From: Bacteroidota bacterium
GTDB lineage: Bacteria; Bacteroidota; Bacteroidia; Bacteroidales; B18-G4
Reading direction: 5' to 3'
NCBI GenBank assembly: GCA_018831055.1
Contig: JAHJRE010000193.1
Coordinates: forward strand, 1 to 62,329
Length of the DNA stretch: 62,329 nt
Positions 34,722 to 42,948 of this stretch are shown in pieces. The notes under the pieces were generated by a model that ran no database searches, was not told the DNA's origin, and worked only from the letters and a program-made list of their open reading frames with translations. Position 1 is the stretch's first letter, and each line of letters starts with the position of its first letter. The translations under genes were made by a program, and so were the position numbers.

Positions 34722-35174
34722 ATGGCAAAAATCAGGATTACCAAACAGTTTAATTTTGAAATGGCTCATGTTCTGAAGGATTACGATGGACCCTGCCGCA
34801 ATATCCATGGCCATTCTTATGAGCTTTTTGTTACATTGGCTGGGGAACCAAACAGTGATCCGGCTTCTCCGAAGTTTGGCATGATCATGGATTACAAGGA
34901 TCTCAAAGATCTTGTGAAAAGGAATATTACAGATGAACTTGATCATGCCCTGCTTATAAGTGATAAGTATGAACCTGAGAAAATTGATTTCCTGAGAGCT
35001 TCTTTTGAAAAAGTTATCGTGCTGCCTTATCAACCTACCAGTGAGAATATCATTCTGGATATAGCAAACAGAATCAAGCTATTACTCCCTCCCAGGATAA
35101 TACTTCATAGCCTGAAATTGCGGGAAACGGCAACTGCTTACGCAGAATGGTTTGCAGACGACAATCCATTATAA
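34722..35174 (+). CDS. queD: 6-carboxytetrahydropterin synthase / 6-pyruvoyl-tetrahydropterin synthase family (150 aa)
   Basis: Small zinc enzyme of the queuosine (or pterin) pathway. Zinc ligands are in FEMAHVL and NIHGHSY; the catalytic Cys sits in GPCRNIHGH; MIMDYKDLKDL and ELDHALL, then PTSENII are typical. The presence of the Cys and the length fit QueD. It ends the plus-strand operon; no other queuosine gene is in the window. Confidence 0.85.
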   Translation: MAKIRITKQFNFEMAHVLKDYDGPCRNIHGHSYELFVTLAGEPNSDPASPKFGMIMDYKDLKDLVKRNITDELDHALLISDKYEPEKIDFLRASFEKVIVLPYQPTSENIILDIANRIKLLLPPRIILHSLKLRETATAYAEWFADDNPL

Positions 35175-35178
35175 TAAA

Positions 35179-35208
35179 AACGGGGCCCTCAAATTGAGAA
35201 GCCCCGTT
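35179..35208 (-). terminator. Hairpin terminator oriented for minus-strand transcription
   Basis: AACGGGGC / GCCCCGTT stem with a small inner CTCAA/TTGAG stem. The T-tract is on the minus strand (A's at 35176-35180), so it serves the remnant at 35238-35578, not queD. Confidence 0.7.
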
Positions 35209-35237
35209 ACTCTGATTATCAGGTTGAGTCGTAACGA

Positions 35238-35578
35238 TTACCTTACTAATAGTTTTTTGCTTAGTATGTTCTTGTTATTTCCCAGGATAAGCACATTGTA
35301 GATGCCTGCACCAAAGGATGAAACAGGAACTGTGATAGTGTTGGCTCCGTAGTTCATGTAGTGTGTCCTTTCAAAGACTCTCTGACCCAGTAGATTGTTT
35401 ATGACCATATTATACCTTGGGTTTGAAGACTGTCAATAAGGATGTTTACTGTATGTTGTGGAACAATTATTTTGGTTTGAATATCCGTAACCGTTCCATA
35501 TACCCTTAAAGAGTTTTGAAAAAATCCTGTTAGTATCAGAAATAATCCGGAATCCAGAAATATTGCTGATTTTTTCAT
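35238..35578 (-). pseudogene. Frameshifted small protein: signal peptide directly followed by a T9SS sorting domain
   Basis: From ATG 35578 a 59-codon frame gives a signal peptide-like start (MKKSAIFLDSGLFLILTGFF) and then VPQHTVNILIDSLQ before stopping at 35399. Shifting frame near 35425 restores SSNPRYNMVINNLLGQRVFE, and on to GAGIYNVLILGNN and KKLLVR with a stop at 35238, a clear T9SS type A domain. VNILIDS...YNMVINNLLGQRV aligns with LNIMIDK...YISLTDVLGRNV in the neighbour at 35667, so the sorting domain looks continuous apart from a one-base slip. There is no passenger domain. It is either the remnant of a larger cargo after internal deletion or a tiny CTD-only protein with a frameshift (or sequencing error). 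It keeps its own terminator. Confidence 0.7.
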
Positions 35579-35666
35579 CTTAAATGGTTTTTGTTCGGTT
35601 AATTTTTTTACAGTTGGTGTCCTATTTTATCAGACAGAAGATTTTTTATTGGTTGCCTGAAATATT

Positions 35667-37208
35667 TCATTTAAGTAATTTCCCTGTGTAAACGGTTTCT
35701 CCATTGCTATTTTTAAGATGCAGAAAATACATACCATTTTTTAAATGATCTGTTTTTACGATTATGTTTACATTGTCTTCGATACAATTGAATTTTTGAT
35801 TTAAAACGTTCCTTCCCAGAACGTCTGTAAGTGAAATGTAGATATAGCCTTTGTTTACCTTATCAATCATAATATTCAGGTAATCCAGGAAAGGGTTTGG
35901 AAAGACTGTCACACTAAGCCGGTAAGGGGATAGGTCCTCGGTGCCAAAGACATTTTCATCGTATATTTTAAGGACCACGGTTCCTGCAATAGGTTGTGTA
36001 TCTGACAGGGTTATATCGGTCCACTGATTGTATTTTCCCGCGAGATCAGCTTTCAGCCTGTATGAACCCAGGGAAAGGTTTCTGAAACTGAAATAGCCGG
36101 ATGCATCGGTTTGGATATAATCGATAGGCTCATTGGCTGAATTAAACAGGATGACTGTAACACTCTTGAATTCCATATTATTATCCGGTGGAGGTCCTGT
36201 AATATGTTGAACGGTTCCGCTGATTGCTCCGGGGCCTGCAAAGTTTGGATCCGGAGTTACCAGATAGGTATCCAGACTGTATGAATGTGTGTCATTCATA
36301 GTTATAAGTCCGGCGGATTCCCATAATATGCTGTTAGGAAAGTATGTAGGCAGGAAATCAAAGTAATGCGTGGAGTTCCTGGTTAATGACACTTGAATAG
36401 CGTAGGTTCCTGGTGAAACGTTTGTAAACCAATAATATCCCCAATCGGAAAAATAATTAGTATCAACAGGAATCAGTGATTGGTTTATCTTTCTGTATAG
36501 TACAGCTATACCCGTATCACCTTCCGGTACCGGATTATTTATCGGCTGAATTCCTGAATAGGCAAACCCTCCCAAGAGAAGATACACAGGCGTAGTAACT
36601 GTCTGGCAAAAAATATCAGTACAGTTTACAATGCTGTTGTGGATAGTAAGACATGTTTCATAACTTCCCGGCTGCTGGTAAACGTGAACAGGGTTTTGCA
36701 GCACCGATGTTTGTCCGTCACCGAAATCCCATGACCAATGATCGGGATTGCCCTGTGAGATATCCTGAAAGTGAATTTTATTACTGATCCCTGAAGTCGT
36801 GTCGGGGTAATAAGTAAAACCTGCATGGCAGTCTTCAAGGGAGTCACAAAGGATAAAATCAAACTGGTAAAGTTGGATATCAGGTTTATACAATGCTGAT
36901 TTATTTACAATCGTGTTAAGACAAGGATCTAATGTAAAAACCCGGATGGTTCCCTGAAGATTGCTTCCAGGAAAGAACAATGTATCACAGAAAAACCCAT
37001 TACTGTCAGTATAAACAATTAGTTCATAAATATGAGTATCATTAAGCATACTGTCGACTGAAATGGTCATAGCCTGGTTTTGCATGGGAGAACTTGTTTC
37101 TCCGTTCAAAACCTGACCCTGTAAAACTGCAAAGTTGCTGTTGCCCAAAAGGACCTGTATGCCTAGTAAAAAAAAGATCAATATCAGTTTTATTTGTAGT
37201 GTGTTCAT
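35667..37208 (-). CDS. PKD-domain surface protein with T9SS sorting domain, cassette A (513 aa)
   Basis: Secreted, non-enzymatic by appearance. Signal peptide about 1-22; Ig-like/CnaB-like domain (about 28-125, LQGQVLNGETSSPMQN); PKD domain (about 140-205, WSWDFGDGQTSVLQNP); two SdrD/regulatory-like beta repeats (LLLGGFAYSG ... PGTYAIQV; GAISGTVQHI ... LGSYRLKA); T9SS domain at about 433-513 (VFPNPFLDYL ... GKLLK). It is the last gene of a sigma / barrel / PKD cassette, starting four bases after the barrel gene. Its paralogue at 39176 has the same position in cassette B. It may be the ligand or output of the cassette's sensing system, which is inference from gene order. Confidence 0.85.
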   Translation of the reverse strand: MNTLQIKLILIFFLLGIQVLLGNSNFAVLQGQVLNGETSSPMQNQAMTISVDSMLNDTHIYELIVYTDSNGFFCDTLFFPGSNLQGTIRVFTLDPCLNTIVNKSALYKPDIQLYQFDFILCDSLEDCHAGFTYYPDTTSGISNKIHFQDISQGNPDHWSWDFGDGQTSVLQNPVHVYQQPGSYETCLTIHNSIVNCTDIFCQTVTTPVYLLLGGFAYSGIQPINNPVPEGDTGIAVLYRKINQSLIPVDTNYFSDWGYYWFTNVSPGTYAIQVSLTRNSTHYFDFLPTYFPNSILWESAGLITMNDTHSYSLDTYLVTPDPNFAGPGAISGTVQHITGPPPDNNMEFKSVTVILFNSANEPIDYIQTDASGYFSFRNLSLGSYRLKADLAGKYNQWTDITLSDTQPIAGTVVLKIYDENVFGTEDLSPYRLSVTVFPNPFLDYLNIMIDKVNKGYIYISLTDVLGRNVLNQKFNCIEDNVNIIVKTDHLKNGMYFLHLKNSNGETVYTGKLLK

Positions 37209-37211
37209 AGT

Positions 37212-38501
37212 CTAGTAATTAAGGTATATTCCTGTTCGTAATCCTATGGAATAGGGCATTTTAGTATTATAACCTTTACCTGTTTTATAGAAGCTTCCGA
37301 AATATTGGCTAAAAACAGGTTCAATGGAAAACTGAAGATTGTTGTTAATCTCGTATCGCATTCCTAATCCTGCAGTCCATTGCCAGTTTGTAATATTTCT
37401 TCCCGGGTACAGCAAATTACTTTTAATGAGTGTTGCGTCATCCGGTATAAACTTTACTGTGGGTTCGTTTTTATAGACCAACCAGGAAAAGATGACTCCT
37501 CCGCGGACAGAAAACGAAACCCGGTTTCTTTCCCAAATTTTTAAACCTATGCTTAGTGGAATTTGCAGATACAGGTATTGGTTACGTGTTTGCTTGATTA
37601 CCGTATGCTCTATTGAGTCATAGATCCCGGTCATTTTAAGGTTGAATATTATCGAATCAGGATATTCAGGATGAATCTGAAAAGAACTCACATCATAAAA
37701 ATAACCGACACTATCGTAACTGCGGTAATCGATGCTTGTATTTCCGTATTCGGAATAGTATCCCAATCCGGCACCACTTTGAATGAACCAGGAATTGCGG
37801 GAATAACCGGCATTTAGTTCCAGCAGGTATTGATTGCGGTTACCATTGTTTTCAGGATAAAAGGTAATCCCGGGAGTTATATTAACACCTGTAAACCATT
37901 GGGATATACGGTAATAATCCGGTACTTGGGGTATAGGAGCCGGTCGGTTGGTAAATGATGCAGGAGGCAGGTTTATATTCTTAAAATCTGTTAATAGATA
38001 GGTTAAACCATAGGGTTGCATTGTAAAGGGAAAAACTCTTTGAATAGTATTGTTTTCAGAAAGCCTTGCAGGTTGTGATCCAAATTCATCGGAAATCATA
38101 ATTGTATTGTCAGCATTTACTTTTGCTGAGGCAGCAACTGTATTCTGCATTTCCGCATTAGCAGGGTTTACAGTTGCTTGTCTTTCCTGAATAGTCAAAT
38201 CCGGGTTTCGTTCAATGTGAGATCCGGCAGATGCTTGATTGATCTGCTCAACATCCTGAGAGGCAATTGCCGGGATATTTTCAGAAGGTGTGTGAAAAGT
38301 AAGAACCGCAGTAAGGGAAATCAGGGTGACTCCCATGAAAATGAGAAGAATCCTGTTTTTTGACCAAAATCCTCCTTTCCGGAACCAGTTATTGAGGAAA
38401 TTTTCCTCCAGACCGGCCCAGACTTTTTCGGAAGGCTCAATCGAATGATCTTCCATGTTTTTCAGGATGATTTTATCAATATTGTGCAATTGATTTTTCA
38501 T
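37212..38501 (-). CDS. Inner-membrane-anchored protein with C-terminal beta-barrel, probable anti-sigma, cassette A (429 aa)
   Basis: The cytoplasmic N-terminus (1-48) carries PSEKVW (Pro23, Trp28); a transmembrane helix spans about 51-69; then comes a low-complexity Asn/Ala/Ser linker (about 70-185); the C-terminal half (about 190-429) has alternating strands of an outer-membrane barrel (LELNAGYSRNSWFIQSGAGL, YLQIPLSIGLKIW, WTAGLGMRYEI, GLRTGIYLNY). It overlaps the ECF sigma gene by four bases. Position and the P-x-x-x-V-W motif shared with the simple anti-sigma at 29626 suggest the N-terminus binds the sigma factor. Such a chain could reach from cytoplasm to outer membrane. If the barrel is not inserted in the outer membrane, it would be a periplasmic beta domain. 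Confidence 0.75.
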   Translation of the reverse strand: MKNQLHNIDKIILKNMEDHSIEPSEKVWAGLEENFLNNWFRKGGFWSKNRILLIFMGVTLISLTAVLTFHTPSENIPAIASQDVEQINQASAGSHIERNPDLTIQERQATVNPANAEMQNTVAASAKVNADNTIMISDEFGSQPARLSENNTIQRVFPFTMQPYGLTYLLTDFKNINLPPASFTNRPAPIPQVPDYYRISQWFTGVNITPGITFYPENNGNRNQYLLELNAGYSRNSWFIQSGAGLGYYSEYGNTSIDYRSYDSVGYFYDVSSFQIHPEYPDSIIFNLKMTGIYDSIEHTVIKQTRNQYLYLQIPLSIGLKIWERNRVSFSVRGGVIFSWLVYKNEPTVKFIPDDATLIKSNLLYPGRNITNWQWTAGLGMRYEINNNLQFSIEPVFSQYFGSFYKTGKGYNTKMPYSIGLRTGIYLNY

Positions 38502-39097
38502 GGTCTTATTTCATTTTGCTGCAAATAAGGTTTCAGTTTTTTTTGCAGGAAAAGCCTTGCTTTAAACAGCTGTGTTTTTGACGTGTTAACGGATATCCCT
38601 AGATTTTTCGCAATATCCGCATGCGAGAATCCTTCGAAAACGAACATATTAAAAACAAAGCGGTATCCTTCCGGCATTTCCTGGATGTGTTTCATGATGA
38701 CATCCTTCGGGATTGGTGTTTCGGTGCTTATTTGTTCATTATCAGACGGAACATCTTCATACAGGTCATCAATGTTCAAATGGTAATGATGTTTCAGGTT
38801 AGAGTGATAATGATTAATAGCAGTATTGATCATGATTCGTTTCATCCATCCTTCAAAAGAACCTTTACCACGAAAGGTTCCGATTTTTTTAAAAACCTTG
38901 ATAAATCCCTCTTGCAGGATGTCTTCAGCATCGGCAAGGTTATCCGAGTAGCGGGCACAAACGCCAAGCATTACAGATGAATGCCTCCGGTATAGTTCCC
39001 GGAATGCTTCCCTGTTACCTTTCCTGCATTCATCCAGTATATTCTGCTCGGACTCCATCTGCCTGTAACTTTGTTCAAGACAATTAATTCGTTTCAC
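38498..39097 (-). CDS. ECF-type sigma factor, cassette A (199 aa)
   Basis: Region 2 (about 40-105: LYRRHSSVMLGVCARYSDNL, AEDILQEGFIKVFKKIGTFR, GSFEGWMKRIMINTAIN) and region 4 (about 140-195: MPEGYRFVFNMFVFEGFSHA, IAKNLGISVNTSKTQLFKAR) are intact. The true start may be the ATG encoding MESEQN (residue 14), since family members usually begin a few residues before region 2. Its stop overlaps the start of the barrel gene (ATGA). It is closely related to the sigma of cassette B, sharing GFIKVF and RMVFN/RFVFN blocks. Confidence 0.93.
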   Translation of the reverse strand: MKRINCLEQSYRQMESEQNILDECRKGNREAFRELYRRHSSVMLGVCARYSDNLADAEDILQEGFIKVFKKIGTFRGKGSFEGWMKRIMINTAINHYHSNLKHHYHLNIDDLYEDVPSDNEQISTETPIPKDVIMKHIQEMPEGYRFVFNMFVFEGFSHADIAKNLGISVNTSKTQLFKARLFLQKKLKPYLQQNEIRP

Positions 39098-39122
39098 GGT
39101 TGCCTGTAAAGCAAAACGAAAA

Positions 39123-39152
39123 AAGCATCCCTCTAAAGGTTGGGATGCTTTG
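39123..39152 (-). terminator. Rho-independent terminator separating cassettes B and A
   Basis: aaagcatccc / gggatgcttt stem with a 10-base loop and a minus-strand T-tract, 24 bases after the stop at 39176. It shows that cassette B ends here and cassette A is transcribed separately. Confidence 0.85.
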
Positions 39153-39175
39153 TAATATTGTAAATTGATTAGTTA

Positions 39176-40813
39176 TCAATAGTTTGTTTTAATAAGCTTT
39201 TGTGTGATGATAGCATTATCTTCCGATATCAGCACAACCTGATACAAACCCACCGGCAACCCGGTAGTATTAAATAAAATCTGGTTGCTGCCTGCAGACA
39301 GATGGATATTTTCACTAAACACCTGTTGCCCTGTTTGATTCAGGATCATTGCCTGGCAGGAAGAGTTTGCTGTTCCTTCCAGATAGATTCTCGCATGAGA
39401 AGTGCAGGGATTTGGGAAAATATCGCCTGCTTCTTTTATAAATAACGAACCTGTTTCGTTTATATCAAAAGTAATTTGATTTGATAAAATGATTAGAATC
39501 AGTTCATTGAAGTTCGTATTGTTGGCATCCAGAGTTACGATGGCCGGTATGGTGTGTTTTCCGGGGATTTCTGCATGAACTTTATAAGTTCCCATAGGCA
39601 GGGCATTAAAGGCAAAAGATCCATTCAGGTCGGACTGTATATAATGGGTACAAATATCATCCGGGTCAAGCAACATGATAGAAATCCCTTCGGCTGGGGT
39701 AAACTCAGGATTTTCACCACTACCATAAGCAATATTCCCTTGGATTAACCCATCTCCGTTATTCAGATCCGTTCTGCGAATGAGGTTGATATCACATTCC
39801 CAGTTAGTACTGAAAAGGTTGATCACCTCTGCAGATTCCCAGTTAAGCTTATCCCCGTAATAAGTGGGCAGATAATTGTCATAATAAACCGATTGACCTT
39901 GAATCTGAACCCGTGTAATATATTTCCCCTCAAGAATCTGGGCAAAGAAATAATAACCTAAAGTATCGATAATAGCTGTATCGAGGGGTATTAGATTATC
40001 TGCGCTATCAAATTTATAAAGGTATGCCGAACCAATGTCGATGGGGAATCCTCCTATTTTGGCATGCCCACCAAGATGATAATAATCCCGCTCAACCACA
40101 AGAACATCTTTGGTTATGGTGCTGACATCGTAAAAGTCGTCGTGTGTAATTTTGTTGCTGATGGTAAGTGATACATTGTAAACACCGGGTTCGGCATAGG
40201 AATGTTGAGGATTTTGTTCATGTGATACAGGGCTGTTATCACCGAAATCCCATTCCCAGGTGCGAATGTTTTCGCCAACAGAATTATCGGTAAAAATATA
40301 CAAAAGGGTACCGGCAGAATCCTTAACTGCGACAAAATTTGCCTGAAAATCATTATTGGTAGCAGGATCGTAAATCTTTAGGTCTTCAGCGACGATATGT
40401 GCTGTTGCTTCCCAGTAGAATCTGAAGTATGCCTGGTTCTTATATTGAACGCTATCGATGTCGTAGGTAATGAATACAAGAGATCCCTGATCGCAAGTAG
40501 TTTGAATGGTATCGTAATAGAACCCGTATTCGTTGGTGACAAGAGATTTGGAATAAGAAAATGACGGGTTATAGCTGAGGTCGGATTCAATCCAGAGGGT
40601 ATGGTTGGAAACGGGGGCTCCACTGGTTTCATTGGTCACCTGGCCGGAGATATACAAATAACCATATTCTGAGCCGTTAATCTGGGGGAATGCTATTAAT
40701 GGCAAAAGAACCAACATTCCCAGCAGCAGGAAGTTTCCGGCCAGCTTCCTCAATCCGGGGCATTGTCCCGGATCGCTGCTATGAATTATTTTATTAAGGT
40801 AAAAACTAAGCAT
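39176..40813 (-). CDS. PKD-domain surface protein with T9SS sorting domain, cassette B (545 aa)
   Basis: Paralogue of the 35667 protein with the same order: long signal peptide (hydrophobic core about 27-42), Ig-like/CnaB-like domain (YISGQVTNETSGAPVSN), PKD domain (WEWDFGDNSPVSHEQNP), two beta repeats (YHLGGHAKIGG, IQGNIAYGSGE) and a T9SS domain (DIFPNPCTSHARI ... TQKLIKTNY). The signal peptide has an unusually long n-region; an internal start is possible but none gives a better one. It begins 11 bases after the barrel gene ends. Confidence 0.85.
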   Translation of the reverse strand: MLSFYLNKIIHSSDPGQCPGLRKLAGNFLLLGMLVLLPLIAFPQINGSEYGYLYISGQVTNETSGAPVSNHTLWIESDLSYNPSFSYSKSLVTNEYGFYYDTIQTTCDQGSLVFITYDIDSVQYKNQAYFRFYWEATAHIVAEDLKIYDPATNNDFQANFVAVKDSAGTLLYIFTDNSVGENIRTWEWDFGDNSPVSHEQNPQHSYAEPGVYNVSLTISNKITHDDFYDVSTITKDVLVVERDYYHLGGHAKIGGFPIDIGSAYLYKFDSADNLIPLDTAIIDTLGYYFFAQILEGKYITRVQIQGQSVYYDNYLPTYYGDKLNWESAEVINLFSTNWECDINLIRRTDLNNGDGLIQGNIAYGSGENPEFTPAEGISIMLLDPDDICTHYIQSDLNGSFAFNALPMGTYKVHAEIPGKHTIPAIVTLDANNTNFNELILIILSNQITFDINETGSLFIKEAGDIFPNPCTSHARIYLEGTANSSCQAMILNQTGQQVFSENIHLSAGSNQILFNTTGLPVGLYQVVLISEDNAIITQKLIKTNY

Positions 40814-40824
40814 ACCCCTGAAAA

Positions 40825-42081
40825 TTAAAAGTTATACAACAAGCCTACCCGTAATCCGGCAGTATATGTATGTTTTGATTTTATATAATCGCTTTTATAG
40901 GCAGATGTAATGTAATATCGGAACATAGGTTCGCATGATAAACTAAAGTTTTCGTGGAATCTGTAATTAATTCCAGCACTTAAGAGCAACTGGACATTAC
41001 TGTTGACTCTTTCCGGTTGCTTATTTTCGCTGATACCCAGCATAAGATCTCTTTCCCTGAATGCAGCTTCTGGCATGTTCTTATGGACAAGGAAAGAAAA
41101 TGCCGGACCTGCTTTAACAAACCAGGAAAGTTTTCCGATATTTTTCCTGAATCCGAACAGAACAGGAATTTCCAGGTATGTATACCGGTTTTTGGATGAA
41201 TGATAAGATTCTTTGACCGAATCGTATACGTCAACCGGGCTGGTGTGATAAACAGGAACAACGCCGTTTTCAGTGGTATCAAAAGTAACCTCATAAACAT
41301 CATCATAGGTTCCTAAATACTCCTGATAATTATACGTATATCCTCCTTCATCCCGTGAAAGATTAAGTCCAACACCCGATTCGATGAAGAAGTCTGTATA
41401 TTGCAGAGTGGCGGTCAGATCGAAATGATAAGCGCTTTGGTTGGGGATATTATCGTCCGGGTAAAACATAACTTCGGGATTAAAATAAATTCCCAGCAGT
41501 AATTCCGGTTTAAACTTATAGGTTATTTTCTCGTTGAGCGATGTATACTTTACTTTATATACAAAACTGTTGTTGTTATCCAATATGGGTTGAGAGGATG
41601 AATGTGGAATATTTAGGGATGATCCGTCAATGACATTGAGGGTAAGAGGATTGATGGTTTCCCGATAATTTTGTTCAGGTTCATCCTGAAATGTTTTACC
41701 GAATGATGTAGTCGGACCGGTGTTATCGATTTCCTGAGGGATTATAGTTGTAATGTTCACATCCAGTCCGGCGGAAGAATTTGTAACGCTTTCAGGTGTA
41801 TTGCTTTGGGTATCAGGTTTGGCTTTGGTAAAGCTGGAAGCGCTGGATTTGTTGTAAGTAATCCCATTGTCTTGTTTAATGACATACAGACCGACAATTA
41901 GTGCGATCAGGAAGAGGGCGGCCAGGGTAGCCAGTGAGACCGGGTTGCTGAATAACGTGCCGGAAGAGTTATTGGGGATATTAGCTTTAATCCTTTCCCA
42001 AACCTGTTCCGGCGGTTGTGCTTCAAACGACCTGAATCTTTCACGGAAGACCTCATCCATATGTCTGGAATCTCTACTCAC
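40825..42081 (-). CDS. Inner-membrane-anchored protein with C-terminal beta-barrel, probable anti-sigma, cassette B (418 aa)
   Basis: Same plan as the 37212 protein: a cytoplasmic tail with PPEQVW (Pro23 and Trp28 at identical positions), a transmembrane helix at about 48-68 (SLATLAALFLIALIVGLYVI), a Ser/Thr/Asn-rich linker (about 69-190) and a C-terminal barrel-like half (FDLTATLQYTDFFIESGVGL, YLEIPVLFGFRKNI, LLLSAGINYRFHEN, AGLRVGLLYNF). The ends of both proteins (G-L-R-x-G-[IL]-x-x-N-[YF]) look like outer-membrane barrel C-terminal strands. It overlaps its sigma gene by four bases. Proposed role: trans-envelope anti-sigma, from context and motif only. Confidence 0.75.
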   Translation of the reverse strand: MSRDSRHMDEVFRERFRSFEAQPPEQVWERIKANIPNNSSGTLFSNPVSLATLAALFLIALIVGLYVIKQDNGITYNKSSASSFTKAKPDTQSNTPESVTNSSAGLDVNITTIIPQEIDNTGPTTSFGKTFQDEPEQNYRETINPLTLNVIDGSSLNIPHSSSQPILDNNNSFVYKVKYTSLNEKITYKFKPELLLGIYFNPEVMFYPDDNIPNQSAYHFDLTATLQYTDFFIESGVGLNLSRDEGGYTYNYQEYLGTYDDVYEVTFDTTENGVVPVYHTSPVDVYDSVKESYHSSKNRYTYLEIPVLFGFRKNIGKLSWFVKAGPAFSFLVHKNMPEAAFRERDLMLGISENKQPERVNSNVQLLLSAGINYRFHENFSLSCEPMFRYYITSAYKSDYIKSKHTYTAGLRVGLLYNF

Positions 42082-42614
42082 GGGTTTTTGGTTTTTTTAA
42101 TCTTCATTTGCAATGCATTCCGTGCTCTTGAAAGTTGTGATTTGGAGGTATTTTCCGAGATGTTAAGCATATCGCCGATCTCTTTGTGGGAATAACCCTC
42201 AATAATGGCCAGGTTGAACACCATTCGATATCCATCCGGCAATTCCTGGATCAACTGTAGCAATTCAATGTTAGAAAGCCGGTCAATAGCCGTTTCATCT
42301 TCCATTAATACATAATCAGCTTGTTCAATGTCGGTTTCATTGAATTTTCTAACCATCTTTTTGTAATAATTAATGGCGGTATTGATCATCGTCCTCCTTA
42401 TCCAACCTTCCAAAGAACCTTCGTTTTTAAAATCCTTCAGGTAAGTAAAAACTTTAATGAAGCCATCCTGAAGAACATCTTCCGCCTCCATTTTATTTCT
42501 TGTAAAACGAAGGCATATTCCAAACATCTTAGGCGCAAAACGCCTGTAAAGTGTCTCCTGTGCATGGGAGTCATTTTGCAAGCAGCCTTCTATGATTTGT
42601 TCCTCGTTCAGCAT
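42078..42614 (-). CDS. ECF-type sigma factor, cassette B (178 aa)
   Basis: Region 2 (LYRRFAPKMFGICLRFTRNK, AEDVLQDGFIKVFTYLKDFK, GSLEGWIRRTMINTAINYYK) and region 4 (LPDGYRMVFNLAIIEGYSHK, IGDMLNISENTSKSQLSRAR) are complete. First gene of cassette B. It probably drives its own cassette and perhaps other surface-protein genes; the promoter it recognises cannot be read from one copy. Confidence 0.93.
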   Translation of the reverse strand: MLNEEQIIEGCLQNDSHAQETLYRRFAPKMFGICLRFTRNKMEAEDVLQDGFIKVFTYLKDFKNEGSLEGWIRRTMINTAINYYKKMVRKFNETDIEQADYVLMEDETAIDRLSNIELLQLIQELPDGYRMVFNLAIIEGYSHKEIGDMLNISENTSKSQLSRARNALQMKIKKTKNP

Positions 42615-42948
42615 TCAGTTATGGCTTCCTATGTTATATACAAAATGCCAGCCCTATACCCGAAGTATCTTTGGCTGGATATCCGTTTACCTTTAAAAAG
42701 TTAACCAGTAAAGGTAAGAAAAAAACCATAACTACGTCAATAGCTAATTTTTTCTGGGAATAAAGCCAGATTTAAGCTGTAACGAATTGTGCTTCAAACC
42801 ATTGATAGAAAGGCAACTTCAGCACAATCCATAGACAACAATTTTTCCGGAATGGTTGCACATCAAACAATTGATCATCAAATTCCTTTTGCAGGATATC
42901 AACCCCTTTAGATCGGGGGATTCAGGAATCAGAAAAAGATTCTACATA
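42615..42948. other. 334-base intergenic region between cassette B and the RND gene
   Basis: Holds the promoter region of cassette B and the 3' end of the RND operon. I see only a weak CCCC/GGGG hairpin near 42900-42916 without a T-tract, and no convincing promoter element, repeat or RNA gene. Confidence 0.4.

Noticed and set aside
42896-42920. Terminator for the RND operon
   Set aside because: Only a four-pair CCCC/GGGG stem and no T-tract on the minus strand.
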